From Sphagnum compactum (Eukaryota; Bryophyta; Sphagnopsida; Sphagnales), in NCBI GenBank assembly GCA_965153455.1, contig OZ234493.1:15676213-15740212 (forward strand): DNA of 64,000 nt, read 5' to 3'. Positions within the stretch are counted from its first letter, which is position 1; each line of letters begins with the position of its first letter. The notes beneath the pieces are model-generated. The model was not told where the DNA came from, searched no databases, and worked only from the letters and a program-made list of their open reading frames with translations. Below are positions 48,201 to 59,269 of the stretch, in pieces. Made by a program: the position numbers and the translations under genes.

Positions 48201-51200
48201 ATGTCGGATTTGGATAGGCAGATAGAACAGCTGAAGCGCTGTGAGCCACTCAAAGAATCAGAAGTTAAAGCTCTATGCCTTAAGGCAATAGAGATTCTTG
48301 TGGAGGAGAGCAATGTGCAGAGAGTTGATGCACCAGTGACTGTAAGTTTTTTCTTTTTCCTTCCACTCCAGGTCCACCTCTTTCTCTCTGACAGAAGTGG
48401 ATAGCTCTAGATGTTCATTGCCAACAAATTTACCAGACAAGCTCAGACTCATGTTATCAGATACTGTAATGAAAGGATTTCACTTGATATGCACGGACAC
48501 TGGTTACACCTTGCCATGTTCACTGGTGGATATGGAGGTATCCTGTTGGAACCAAGAAAGGGGAATGTGCTTGTTATCTGTCTTATTCACTGTGATTGGG
48601 TAGAGTCTTGTTATCAATCCACTTCCATGCTAGGCAGCCTGCATACATGAATGTTAACAAGGGCTGACTGATTTTGAGAGAACATGTGTTGTATATAATA
48701 TTTCTTTTCCTTGTTTTTGGTTTCAATGGGCCTTCTTTCCAGTGCTTTGTTTAGAAAGAACATATGGAGAGTTGTGATCACTACTGATGGGCATAAAATT
48801 TTCTTGTAGAGTATGGAGAAATGTTTGTTTGATTGCAATCACTGGGGGGTCAATCCTGGAGCAATACAGGTTAGAGCTTATGTTTTGTCATGGTTTTCTG
48901 CAGTTATGTGGTGATATTCATGGGCAATTCTATGACCTAAAAGAGCTTTTCAGGGTGGGAGGAGATTGCCCTCAAACCAATTACTTGTTTCTAGGTGACT
49001 TTGTCGACAGAGGGTTTTATTCAGTGGAGACATTCTTGTTATTGCTTGCCCTCAAGGTACTGCTGTCCTATTTGTTTTTCAGTCTGCCTCACTATTGTCT
49101 TCTTATGCTCTCTTGATCAACGTTTCTGTCAAAGTTTCATTATGGAGTTTCCTCTGCAATCTCAGAGGTTTGTTACTTTTGATCATCTCACTGAACTACA
49201 TTACATTCGATGGTAGTGCAATAGTGTGACAGTACTTGGCAGGCAGTGTTACTCCACAATTATGTGACAATATGTTATTCCATGTCCTACTTGAAAGGTT
49301 TTCATTGTCATGTTGTGGGAGATTTGTGGATGAATCGCTGGATCTGAACACATAATGTCCTTGCAGTTTGTGCAAATATTTCTCAGTCTTGTTGACAATT
49401 GCTTGGGCCATTATTGGCTTCTGTGTTGTTGATGCAGGTGCGATATCCAGACCGAATAACACTTATTCGTGGCAATCATGAGAGTCGTCAAATTACTCAG
49501 GTATTTCACAATATTGGTTTATAGTGTTTAGCCATCTGGTGTCGTGGATGGTGTTTCAAGTGTGCTTCTGAAGTTTCAGTTCATGTAATGTATGAGGGAT
49601 TTTGTAATCCACAAAGAGTGCAGCAGAGGTTCAATCAGCAATGCTATTGGTAGATTATTTCAGATTACCAGTATCGGTAGCACTATTATTTTTTTCTGTA
49701 GCTTGTTTAATAGGGATTACTTGCATCAGTTGCTCATGAGAAAACACTCTGGCAGGTGTATGGTTTTTATGATGAGTGCCTACGGAAGTATGGTTCAGTT
49801 AATGTGTGGCGGTACTGTACTGACATCTTTGATTATTTAAGGTTTGCAAATTTCCTCTCACATTCTTCAGACTTGTGAATGGTGTTTTCAAGGACAGTCA
49901 CATTGCAGATACAACAAGAGAAGTTTTGTGCATTGGTTGTTGGCTGTTGTGAGGTTTTTTGGTAATTCATTAAGTTCATTGTAAGGTCAGAAGTTTCAAA
50001 CTAACCCAGTCTACTTGACTTGTGAGTCACATTAATGGGTTTTTTTGTTGCCTGTGTGGGCAGTCTTTCTGCACTGATCGACAACCGCATTTTTAGTGTT
50101 CATGGCGGTCTTTCTCCCTCCATAACAACCTTGGATCAGGTGTGATTGTTATTGAGGTTTGGGATGTTGGACACTGTTTCCTTTGCCGCTGCAATATTAT
50201 TATGTACACTCATAATTAGATTCTACAATACCTTTGCTTTCATGCTCTCAGCTTGGATTTCACTTCCACCTTTCTGCTCTCTGAAAGATGTGTTGCTGGC
50301 TCTTCATGACAGTTGTTACAAGAAACCACATTTGGTTTCTCAATCTCTTGAATCCTCTTTTCTGCAGATGTGTGGGTTGGGAGTTGTGTAGATGATGGTG
50401 TATGCAAGTGCCTAGTTTGATAATTGACCTGATAGGTTGATTCATGGCAATCTCCATCACTTTATAGCACTGTCTTACAATACATATATCGATAAATAGT
50501 TGAAAAAGAGGCTCCATGTTGGGATGGCAAAGGTTTTAACAGAGGTTTTATAGATGTGTGCACAGGCACAGTTAGATTAGAGCACCTTCACCTTGCACCT
50601 TCACATGGACTAACTGAAGGTTTTGGTGAAGCAGATCAGGACAATTGATCGAAAGCAAGAAGTGCCCCACGATGGGGCCATGTGTGACCTTTTGTGGTCA
50701 GATCCCGAAGAGATAGAGGGTTGGGGGGTGAGTCCACGAGGAGCAGGCTATTTATTTGGGGGCAATGTTGCAACTACATTCAACCACAAGAACAACATAG
50801 AAACAATCTGTCGTGCACATCAACTGGTAATGGAAGGTTATAAGTGGATGTTCAACAATCAAGTTGTTACTGTTTGGTCAGCTCCAAATTATTGCTACAG
50901 GTAATATTGCACAGACTCAGGACTCTCACTGAAGATCACATTTTCAGTTCTTTCACTTTCTCAGTCAGAGGTGATACTGGTTTTGCTTGTGACGTCAAGA
51001 TTATCACAAATGGAGTATGACATGCTTTCTGAGACCCCTGAAGTTGAGAGATCTGTCTGTACTCAAAAACATAAACATTTGATTCCACAATTGTATCATT
51101 TATGAATGTAGGTGGCACATGTCATCATTGATAGGTGATATGTGTCATATGTGTCATTTGTGAATGCTGTTCTTGAGAATGCTCTAAAGACACATTCTCA

Positions 51201-52365
51201 AGACCAACAAGAGTTATTTTAGCAACCTTGTGTTACATGGTTGTCAAAAATGTAAAAGCTTGTTGCAGCTTGAATGAGGATACAATTGACTTTGTAAATT
51301 TTGTCTGCCTCTTGATTGCTAGCCAACATCCTGACTGAGTCCTCCTGTCCCATTTGCTCCTCAGATTTTTGTTTTCTATTCTGTTTATTAGGGCTGGGTT
51401 TCCTCTTTCTCCTGTTGAAACCCAACCTTTTCCTCCTCAGGTGACTTTAAATATTAAGTATTTTGGAGTTCTCAGTACTTATGAAAGATATATTAAGTTA
51501 TCTATACCCACTGTCGGAAGCTGACAAAGTTAGCAGGCAGGAATGGCAGCTACTCACTGCCATTCATGATGCAGCTGATGTTCTAGTGCTTTGTGATGAC
51601 TTACGAGGTTATGACTGCACTCATTATCACCATCTTTGTTTTGGTTTGGTCAAAACTGACATACCCCAGTTACCCCAAAATGTTATCATGGAGTTTCCTC
51701 TCCAGTCTTGTAGATATGACATTATTTCTAAGTACACTGCATTGATGTTCTTTATTAATTGTTTCTGCAATCTCATATATGTTTGGCTGATTCTGACAAA
51801 TGTGGATCTGATTCCTTTGGTTTTCTCTTGTCTTGCCTTTCTAAAGTATGCATGACTGCCCCTTTATGCAGTGTGTTGACTGGATGGATCAATCAGTCTC
51901 CTTCCTGCTGAGATTGCATCTATATAAGCCATAAATGACTAATAACTATTGTTTTATTGAACAGGTGTGGCAATGTTGCAGCCATACTGGAACTAGATGA
52001 GAACCTCAATAAGAAGTTCACAGTCTTTGAAGCAGCCCCTCAGGTCAGTATAATGTGGCAATGCTGCAATTTTTGTCATATTTGTATGTGTTTTAGCTGA
52101 TGTTGGTGTATGATCTCTTTTCTTAGGATGTAATTTGATGTTGGTCCTCATTTGATTGATGATGGGTTCTTCTTGGATCAATTGGCTGCTATGTTAGCTG
52201 ACTGCAAAGCTTGGATTGGGCTGGCTTTGAAAGGAGGATAGTATTTGGGCAATCATGTAGTGTTAGTTTGGACCTGAAGGGGTAAATATCCTCTGGTTGT
52301 TGGTGATGGAACAGGAAGCGAGGGGGGTTCCATCAAAAAAGCCTGCACCTGACTATTTCTTATAA
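48201..52365 (+). CDS. PPX: Protein phosphatase 4 catalytic subunit (PP4c/PPX)
   Basis: PP4c is a Ser/Thr phosphatase of the PPP family that works with PP4R2/R3 regulatory subunits in DNA-damage, meiotic and chromatin control. Eight exons: 48201-48341, 48904-49056, 49438-49500, 49756-49841, 50064-50139, 50635-50900, 51965-52043 and 52315-52365, 304 residues (plant PPX about 305). The start [17 protein letters not shown] is diagnostic of PP4 rather than PP2A or PP6. Metal and catalytic motifs are present: GDIHGQ (50-55), GDFVDRG (78-84), GNHE (110-113), HGG (161-163), RAHQ (233-236) and SAPNYCYR (about 255-262). The C-terminus is PAPDYFL, the substrate of leucine carboxyl methylation that governs holoenzyme assembly. 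One residue is missing around DPEEIEGWG compared with the usual plant sequence. Confidence 0.97.
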
Positions 52366-54693
52366 CTGGTCAACACATGTAAGATGGCAGGTTCCTCATT
52401 TCATGAGGAACCCCACCTTTGTGGCAAGCAGGCTCAATCCTCTGAGCCGTCTTCATATGAAGATCGTTTGTGGAGGATAGTAACATGAAACAGTGAGACT
52501 CCTCATGAGACTTTAGTGTATGCTCACATGTACTACACATAGGGTTGACTACTCTGAGTGATGGGGTTCCATTCCACATCTTTTAAGTTGCAGTAGAGGG
52601 AAGAGAGGAGAGGTTAAAATCCAGAAGGTTACGTTACTGGACCTTCCAAATCAGGCTCTGTTATCTTGTACCATATTTTAACCAAGTGCTAACAGGTTTG
52701 CAGATGCTGGAGCAAATTGCTCATGTTCCTTCAATTTCTGCAGGAGAATTACTTGTCTGTGAGGTGTGGCCTGACCATTGAGTGATGTCTATAAGTAGGA
52801 CCAGTGAGGACTGGACTGGTGAGGATTTACACCCATTTTCCCTGCTTGCTGTTTGAGAATCTGCTGATGCTAGCAAGGCTGTTGTAGGAGGATTCATGAC
52901 TCACCTTTGCATGCAGTTCAGGGTTCAAAGCTTGCTGCTTCCTCTCCAGTAGGAAAGTTTCTCACCCTGGAGCAACGCAAAAAATAGCCTTGACACAGTT
53001 TTTCCAGAGACTTGGCAACGACACCTTGAAGACCTTTGAAATCCCTTAGCAGACCTCATACCGAATAGCATAGAACTTTGTGCGCAATTGTTAGTAGCCA
53101 ATTCACCAAAGGCGGAATGTACTCTTGCTGCCATGTCTGCGCCAGTGCTGGTTCTGCTTGTGCTACTTTTAATGCCAAGCAGCCGGTCCTCCAGAGTGGA
53201 TCCTGCCACATCTGTTTCCCAACTTGACAGTGTGACTCCAATGAGGACACACATGGCATTAAATTGCACTTATATGTTACTAAATTAATAAAATTGTAAA
53301 ATCATATTGACAGAATTAATGTCAATAGGATTGTCATTAGTAATCACATTAATGTATTATGGAGCTTGCTGGATACAAGCCATTGTGTTATGTGAGGTGG
53401 ATTATTGGGAAAAGAATGTGCCAAAGTTGGCAGATTTTGAGGATTCTTATTTTGTTTTGGGGTTTTGAAATCGCCATATTCAGACAATAGGTTCTAGCAT
53501 GTTGTGAACATATAGCAGGATTCTTACAATTTCTATTTTCTTCTCTGAACTATAGCCAAATTTGGCTAATTCAGACAATAGGTTCTAGCATGTTGTGAAC
53601 ATATAGCAGGATTCTTACAATTTTCTGTTTTCTTCTCTGAACTATAGCCAAATTTGGCTAATTCCTCATGGGAATGATTGCTAGTGTGGTGACATCACAA
53701 AATTGGAAAAAAAAACCCCTCCTCCCTACCACAGTTTTTTTTTTTTTTCTATTTTCCCAAATTTGTGATGTTGCTCAAGTGGCGATTAGTCCATAAGTAT
53801 ATTTAGCCAAATTCGGCGATATACAAAATATGAAAGTATAAAATCTTAAGTACCCTTTCATATTGTGGTCAATTGGTGGAGAGTTTTGGCATATTTTTTG
53901 GTTTTTTTTTGGGGCAAATGTTTTTCAAAAAATGGTAATTTGTGACAGAATATTCTTCTTTGGAACTATTTTTCACAAAATGGCAAATATTCGCCAAAAA
54001 CAAAATCACTGCTCCCTACACCTTAGGTCTTCTGGTCACAAGTCACAACCATAGAACTCCTTGCCAATAGCTATGGGACTCCTATACCCATAGCTCCTAC
54101 ACCTACAGAGGGAGGTGTAGGGAGGTTGCAACCATTTAAGAGCCCTAAATGGGGAGCCTTCCAGGCTTACTCTACACTAGTGTTCTTTTTAGGAAATTTT
54201 TAATGTAGTCTAAGTGACCATCACCCATAGGAAGATGTTAAAAAAAATGACCATCATCCCTAGGGAGATTTAGCCAAATCTGGCTATAAACCAGATATGA
54301 AGTACAAATCTTTTAATCAACATTCTATGTCTATGGCTATGCATTGAGAACCAAACATAGAAATATGGCTATTTCTGCCTTTTTCCCCTCATTTCTGGCT
54401 ATTGAACCCTACAAGATCACTTCATTTTCGAATTTTTTCATTTTTCATTTCTCTTGTTGACGAAATTTCTCAAGTAAAAAAAAGGGTTGGCGTAAACCTA
54501 AAATTACCATACTGGCCAAACTCCGTTCACACGGGTGATCTGTGTGGCAAAAGGCCATTGCCGGTATGACCGCGTCCGGGTTCGTTCTTCTTCGCTGAGC
54601 TTTCGGAAGCTCGACGACGGAGGGAGGGTGTTGGTGAAATTTTGTTGCGAAATTTCTCTGTTTCGGTCCGATCGGGTTTTTCGTCTATTCACC
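52366..54693. other. Spacer between PP4c and PFD4
   Basis: It contains the PP4c 3' region, an unassigned 114-codon - strand frame at 52925-53269, a 91-bp tandem duplication (see separate entry), repeated AGCCAAATTTGGCTA words and the PFD4 promoter. No further gene is supported. Confidence 0.45.
53478..53664. repeat. 91-bp tandem duplication
   Basis: Two near-identical copies start at 53481 and 53572 (CAGACAATAGGTTCTAGCAT ... AGCCAAATTTGGCTAATTC). They differ by one or two bases and a single T, so the duplication looks recent. The palindromic AGCCAAATTTGGCT sits at each junction. Confidence 0.85.
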
Positions 54694-56357
54694 ATGCAGC
54701 AGGTACTTCTCGTCTTCCCATTATTGTCTCCCAAATTTCCTTCTTTTTGTTGAACTAACCATGAGAGATATAGTAGAGTTGCTGCTGCTGGGAAAAAAAG
54801 GTTTAGGGTTTCGAATTTCGCATTTTGTGTGGAGAAGTTGTGAACGGTTTTGTTGTAGTCTAGTTTTTGCGATTGGAATGCATTTCTTTGTACTCTTTTT
54901 TCTTGGCTTCTTCTTCTTGTCTACAAAGACGACGACTGGGTCAACGATTGGCTCCATAATAAATGGAAGCAAGGTTTAGGGTTTGGTTTTTCTTAACGGG
55001 GACGGAGACTTGAATCGTGACACAGTAATCTTTCTTTTGATGTTGTTGATCCTGAAAAATTTCTCTTCTCCTTGATTGTAGATGTTCAAGAATCCTCAAA
55101 AATTCAGCAAAGCTTTCTCTTGTGAGTGTGGAGGGATTAGGGTTCTTAGGGTTTTTCTGATTGGGACATTAATCTGTTCCAAGTGTTCCTTGTTTTGAGA
55201 GTTGTGATTCACACAATGCTAGCTAGTGCCTTCCATTCCTTTACAATTTGTATAGCTCTGGGGATTTGTGATAATTGCTGTAACTCAGGGGAAAAGAGTG
55301 ATGTGTGGGGAGATATAACTGTGATCTTTTTCTAACACTTTTTTCTGAGTCAATTGACATTTTCTAATGTATACTTGGAACTATGCTTTTGGTGCCAGGG
55401 AGATGGAGTGGAGACAGAAGTGACATGGGAGGATCAACAAAACATTAACTTGTTTGGCCGTCTCAACAACAAGTTTCATGAACTTGAAGATGAGATCAAG
55501 GCAACAAAGGTACAGTTTTCTATGATTCCATACTGAGGTTGTGGGCATTGGACCAAAGGTGAGAACATGTTTTGCATGTATTAAGCCAGCACACAATGGA
55601 ATGAAGTTCTTAACCTAGCCTGAGCTGAATTATTGGAGAGATGTTTTATCAGCACTCTATGTACTTCTTCCTCAATGATATTCTTTTTAATACTCCCCAA
55701 TTGTTGGGAGTTTCTTCCTTCTTTGGGCATGGGTTGACCACTTGCTTGACACATCTAAAAAGTTACAGGAAGCTTGTGAAGATCTTCTGTTTCTTGGCTT
55801 TGAACCTGCTGATAATGACCTGCAACATATTGGAAAGGAGGAGAAAGGTTTTTTTTTCCATTTGTTTGCTTGCATGTGCAATGTGCAAATGAATGCTTAT
55901 GGTTGCTTGATATGACCAGGATATGGCAGAAAATCTTGAAGATGCAAGCAATGAGCTCATTCTGGCAGATGAGGAAGAAGTGAGGTATCAGGTTGGTGAG
56001 GTGTTCAGCCATATGCCCAAAGAGGAGGTGCGTTTGTTTTGCAAGCTGAAAAGATTTGAGCAGCTTGCCATGACTGTGGCTGATTTCAATAAACACATAT
56101 CTGTTCATAGACATGTGGAGTATCTATTAAAACTTTGCAATATTTTTGTGGTTGTAGATACGTATTCATTGATCTTTGTGCTCTTATGCATCTGGAATTG
56201 GCAGGTTGAGGAAAGACTAGAAACTTTGAAAGAAGAGAACACCCAAGAGCTTGAGAAACTGTGCAAGGAGAAGGACAGTGTGCTGGGCAAAATGGCAGAC
56301 CTTAAGAAAATTTTGTATGGCAAGTTCAATGATTCAATTAACCTTGAAGAGGCATAA
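54694..56357 (+). CDS. PFD4: Prefoldin subunit 4
   Basis: Prefoldin is a hexameric cytosolic chaperone that hands unfolded actin and tubulin to the CCT chaperonin; subunit 4 is of the beta class. Four coding exons: 54694-54702 (only MQQ), 55399-55509, 55920-56027 and 56205-56357, all phase 0, 126 residues (family about 130). Hallmarks: [20 protein letters not shown], then a long coiled coil ([12 protein letters not shown] ... [11 protein letters not shown]), the beta-hairpin region around [11 protein letters not shown], a second coiled coil ([19 protein letters not shown]), and an end like [10 protein letters not shown]. The 9-nt first coding exon is inferred from the conserved MQQ start, an in-frame GT donor and the lack of an ATG in exon 2 at the right place. 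Confidence 0.94.
54802..54984 (+). promoter_or_regulatory. Two TTTAGGGTTT telo-boxes in PFD4 intron 1
   Basis: TTTAGGGTTT occurs at 54802-54811 and 54975-54984, just inside the long first intron. First-intron and leader positions are common for such motifs in plant housekeeping genes. Functional status is inferred only. Confidence 0.45.
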
Positions 56358-57429
56358 AGGGATATGGTGTGCAGCTATTGATTGACTCAGAAACCTGTCT
56401 TGCACTAGATCATCTCATAGATGGCCCTCAAGATTTGAGCTGAATTTTTGTCATGAAGAGATGAATTGTTGCTGATGGATGCCCTGGCACAAAAGAGTGT
56501 AAATAGTGTTGGGTATAAGCTCCTGCTGGTCAAACTGCAAGAAGCAAGAATGGTCATTTGGAGATCTCTTGCATTCAATTGAGTATAGGAAGTCTCTACA
56601 TGATGTTGGAAACTTCCTTCTGGTAGGAAGCTGTTCAATTGATTCTCTTCTTTCTTCTTTGTATTTATTAGCATGTAGTGCAGTCCCCTTTGATGTCTGT
56701 CCACCATGGAGAAGCCTCAGAGAGTGTTCAATAAGAGGTTCTGAGTGATGCTTGAAATTGTGAGGTTTTGTGTCACCAGAAATGCAGGTAAGGTAAGAAA
56801 GCTGCCTCGGAAATGTTTTTGACAAATGCAGCATTCACAGCTAGAGATACATTTGGAAACCTTAAACTAGAAAATTCAAACATACAAATTGCAGCTTGCT
56901 TATAAAAACTAATGAACATATGAAGCACACAAGTGATAGAAAGCATCTTTGTCCTTCAAGCCTTGATAGTTGCAAGCAACCCCACTAGTGAAAAATTCAC
57001 AAATTGCAAAAAGTGATTGAAAGTTTAAAGAACAAATTGAGACATCATGTTAAGAGTCCTGAGCTTGAGAAATGTTTTTGGAATGCCATGTTGATGATGA
57101 AGTTTTTGCAAACTTTTTTCAAAGAAAAAGAGTTCACCTGAAAATCAATAACCACATTTTATTTTGCTTCTTAAATCTTGGGGAACTATCTAGTTCTTGT
57201 GAGAAATCAATTGAAATTGGTGAAAATGTGTGAAGCTTAATTTACTTTAAGGTTTTATTGATCAGTTTGAACCAATATTGGGAGGATATAATTTTTTTTC
57301 AATATCCATCAATTTTGGTTATCTACCAATTTGTTATCCTTTGGTTCCCATTATTATTATTATTTTTTGAAATCACTTGTAATATCTTGTAAGGTGCCAG
57401 ATTTCAATATGATATTTTAACATTCCAGA
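56358..57429. other. PFD4 3' region and spacer
   Basis: The first few hundred bases are likely PFD4 3' untranslated region. No other gene recognised; the 100-127 codon - strand frames at 56405-56834 have no recognisable domain. Confidence 0.4.
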
Positions 57430-57590
57430 CAACAAAATCAAGATGAAAAGCAATAGCAAGCATGAAAAGGCAAACAACAGCAAGCACGAAGAATAGAACA
57501 GCAGCAAGTGTAACAAGGAGAAGCAACAAACACGAAGAGAAGAGATAGCAAGTGAGAAGAGGGAAAAAGCAGCAAGTACAATTGAGGACC
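57430..57590. repeat. Degenerate AGCAAGCACGAAGA array, left copy
   Basis: Units like AGCAGCAAGTGTAACAAGGAG and AGCAAGCACGAAGAATAGA recur about every 20 bp. They are followed by GGACCGGGCTCAACTTGG. A similar array and a similar trailing sequence occur at 61680-61975. Confidence 0.6.
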
Positions 57591-57595
57591 GGGCT

Positions 57596-58108
57596 CAACT
57601 TGGTTCACAGATTCCTGAGTTTGAAGGTTGCATCAAGTTCATAAATGGGACCTTCATTGAGATCCGAAAGCTTTGGAACAATGAAGCATACAAAACTTGG
57701 TTCAGCAGACACAAGAATATGTATTGTATGAACAACATTATTTTCCTAGACCACCATAGTTTGTTCATTTATCTTGACACAAGGTACCTCAGGTCCTATA
57801 ATGTTGTGACCATTTTGCATCAATCAAATTTGTACAAAAATTGGCAGTAATTATTCATGCATAAGGATGATTATTTTGAATACCTATTGGGCGACCCAAA
57901 CTACATGGGTGAGGAGATATTTGTGATGCATCAACTTGGGAGGCAAGACCTTGCCCCAAGACATGATTTGGAGGCAGTGCATGCATATAACAAAATGCAT
58001 ATGAACTACAAAGTGCAAATAGAATGGGGCATTGGAGGTTTCAAATGCAAATGGAAAAAACTCATAAAAATATTGATTCCACCAACTAAAGTACAACCAT
58101 TTGTTTAA
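57596..58108 (+). pseudogene. PIF/Harbinger (DDE_Tnp_4) transposase fragment
   Basis: In one frame with a single stop near 57847 the translation shows the IS5/Harbinger DDE order: GCIKFINGTFIEIRK, then MNNIIFLDHHSLFIYLDTRY, FEYLLGDPNYMGEE, and YNKMHMNYKVQIEWGIGGFK. Residues at the first and second catalytic Asp positions are changed (INGT where DGT is expected; no Asp after the RY-L-SYN motif), while the Glu of IEWGIGG remains. With the nonsense codon it cannot be active. The N-terminal DNA-binding part and termini were not found. Confidence 0.85.
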
Positions 58109-59269
58109 AGTTGCTATTATCTTCACTAATTTTCTACACAAGAGTCGTTTAGACTTCATAATCGAAGTCATGAGTAACCACATTGCCGATCCAACTCACT
58201 ATAACTAGGATGGAGATTATTAGTTATAGGTTTAATAACTCCCTAACTTGAACTTTAAATTTTATATCCGTCATTTTCTAATTCTTTAGTTGCTTTGAGG
58301 TTAGTTGTCACGAATGCCAATGCCATAAAGTTCATTCATTTAAATGTTTATCCATGACTTATAATGAACTTGTATCTAACTCTTAGTTTAGTTTCAATTC
58401 ATTTTTAATTAGCTTTTAGTTAAGTTTAAGTTCATTTCCGATTAACTCTTGGGTGAATGCAAGGTATGGTGGCTCATTTTTGGTGTCACAATGGTGTTTT
58501 TGTTGGATACCTTTGTTTAAAGGCATATGGTGAGTAATATATTTTTAAATCTATTAATTTGTAATTAAATGTAACTAAAAAAATTATTATGAAGATATTT
58601 GTGTAGTTTTTTATTAATAAAAAGTTCATATGCTAGTAGTAATGGACTTTTGAAATTAAAAATTATGGATTAGTCGGTTGACTAGAATGATAAAAAATTA
58701 AAAGGTTCATCTTAAACTTTATTCAAAATTATCTATAGTGACTTATCATATGAGTTAGAATGAATAATACACTTTTATGTGAAAAATTTAAGAATCATAA
58801 CCAAATTATACCTATGACTTTTGAATGCCCAAAATTAACTCGTATTTTTATAAGTCCATAGCATTGTTGTTTTTCATCCATTTTCAATTTTTCTTTCAAA
58901 AGGTGCATATATTTGTAGTCTCTACTTGGGTTCTTATCAATATGGACTTTATTGTTTTTTAATACATGGACTTTATTACCATTTAACCAATGGTAGCACA
59001 AAAAATTAGAAATTTAGCACTAGAACATGGACTTTTGTGGAATAAGATTATTTTTAAAAATGAACCACCATATTGTCTATTTACCTCTTAGTTCATTTTT
59101 AATTAAATCATAGTTCACTTTCAATTAAATACTAGTTCACTTGTTTTCGTGTTTGTGATAATTTGAACATACTCTCATCAAGCCTATTTTTGTTGTTTGT
59201 TCTTGTTATCTTTTTGTTTTGAGCTCATGTTTACATTCATGGAAGAAATCCTTGTTATCCTAAACAATC
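58109..59269. other. AT-rich spacer between transposon relics
   Basis: Nothing recognised. Phrases such as TTAGTTCATTTTTAATTA recur around 58330-58450 and 59080-59140, so a minor repeat may be present. Confidence 0.4.

Noticed and set aside
49130-51720. Shared phrase ATGGAGTTTCCTCT in two PP4c introns as duplicated exons
   Set aside because: The match is only about 20 bp around 49142 and 51690, with no extension and no role in the conserved protein. It may be a short repeat or chance.
48201-52365. PP2A or PP6 catalytic subunit
   Set aside because: The N-terminus ([17 protein letters not shown]) and the PAPDYFL tail match PP4/PPX, not PP2A or PP6.
52925-53269. 114-codon - strand frame between PP4c and PFD4
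   Set aside because: It is fairly long but has no recognised motif, no splice partners and no sign of conservation. A transposon remnant is equally likely.
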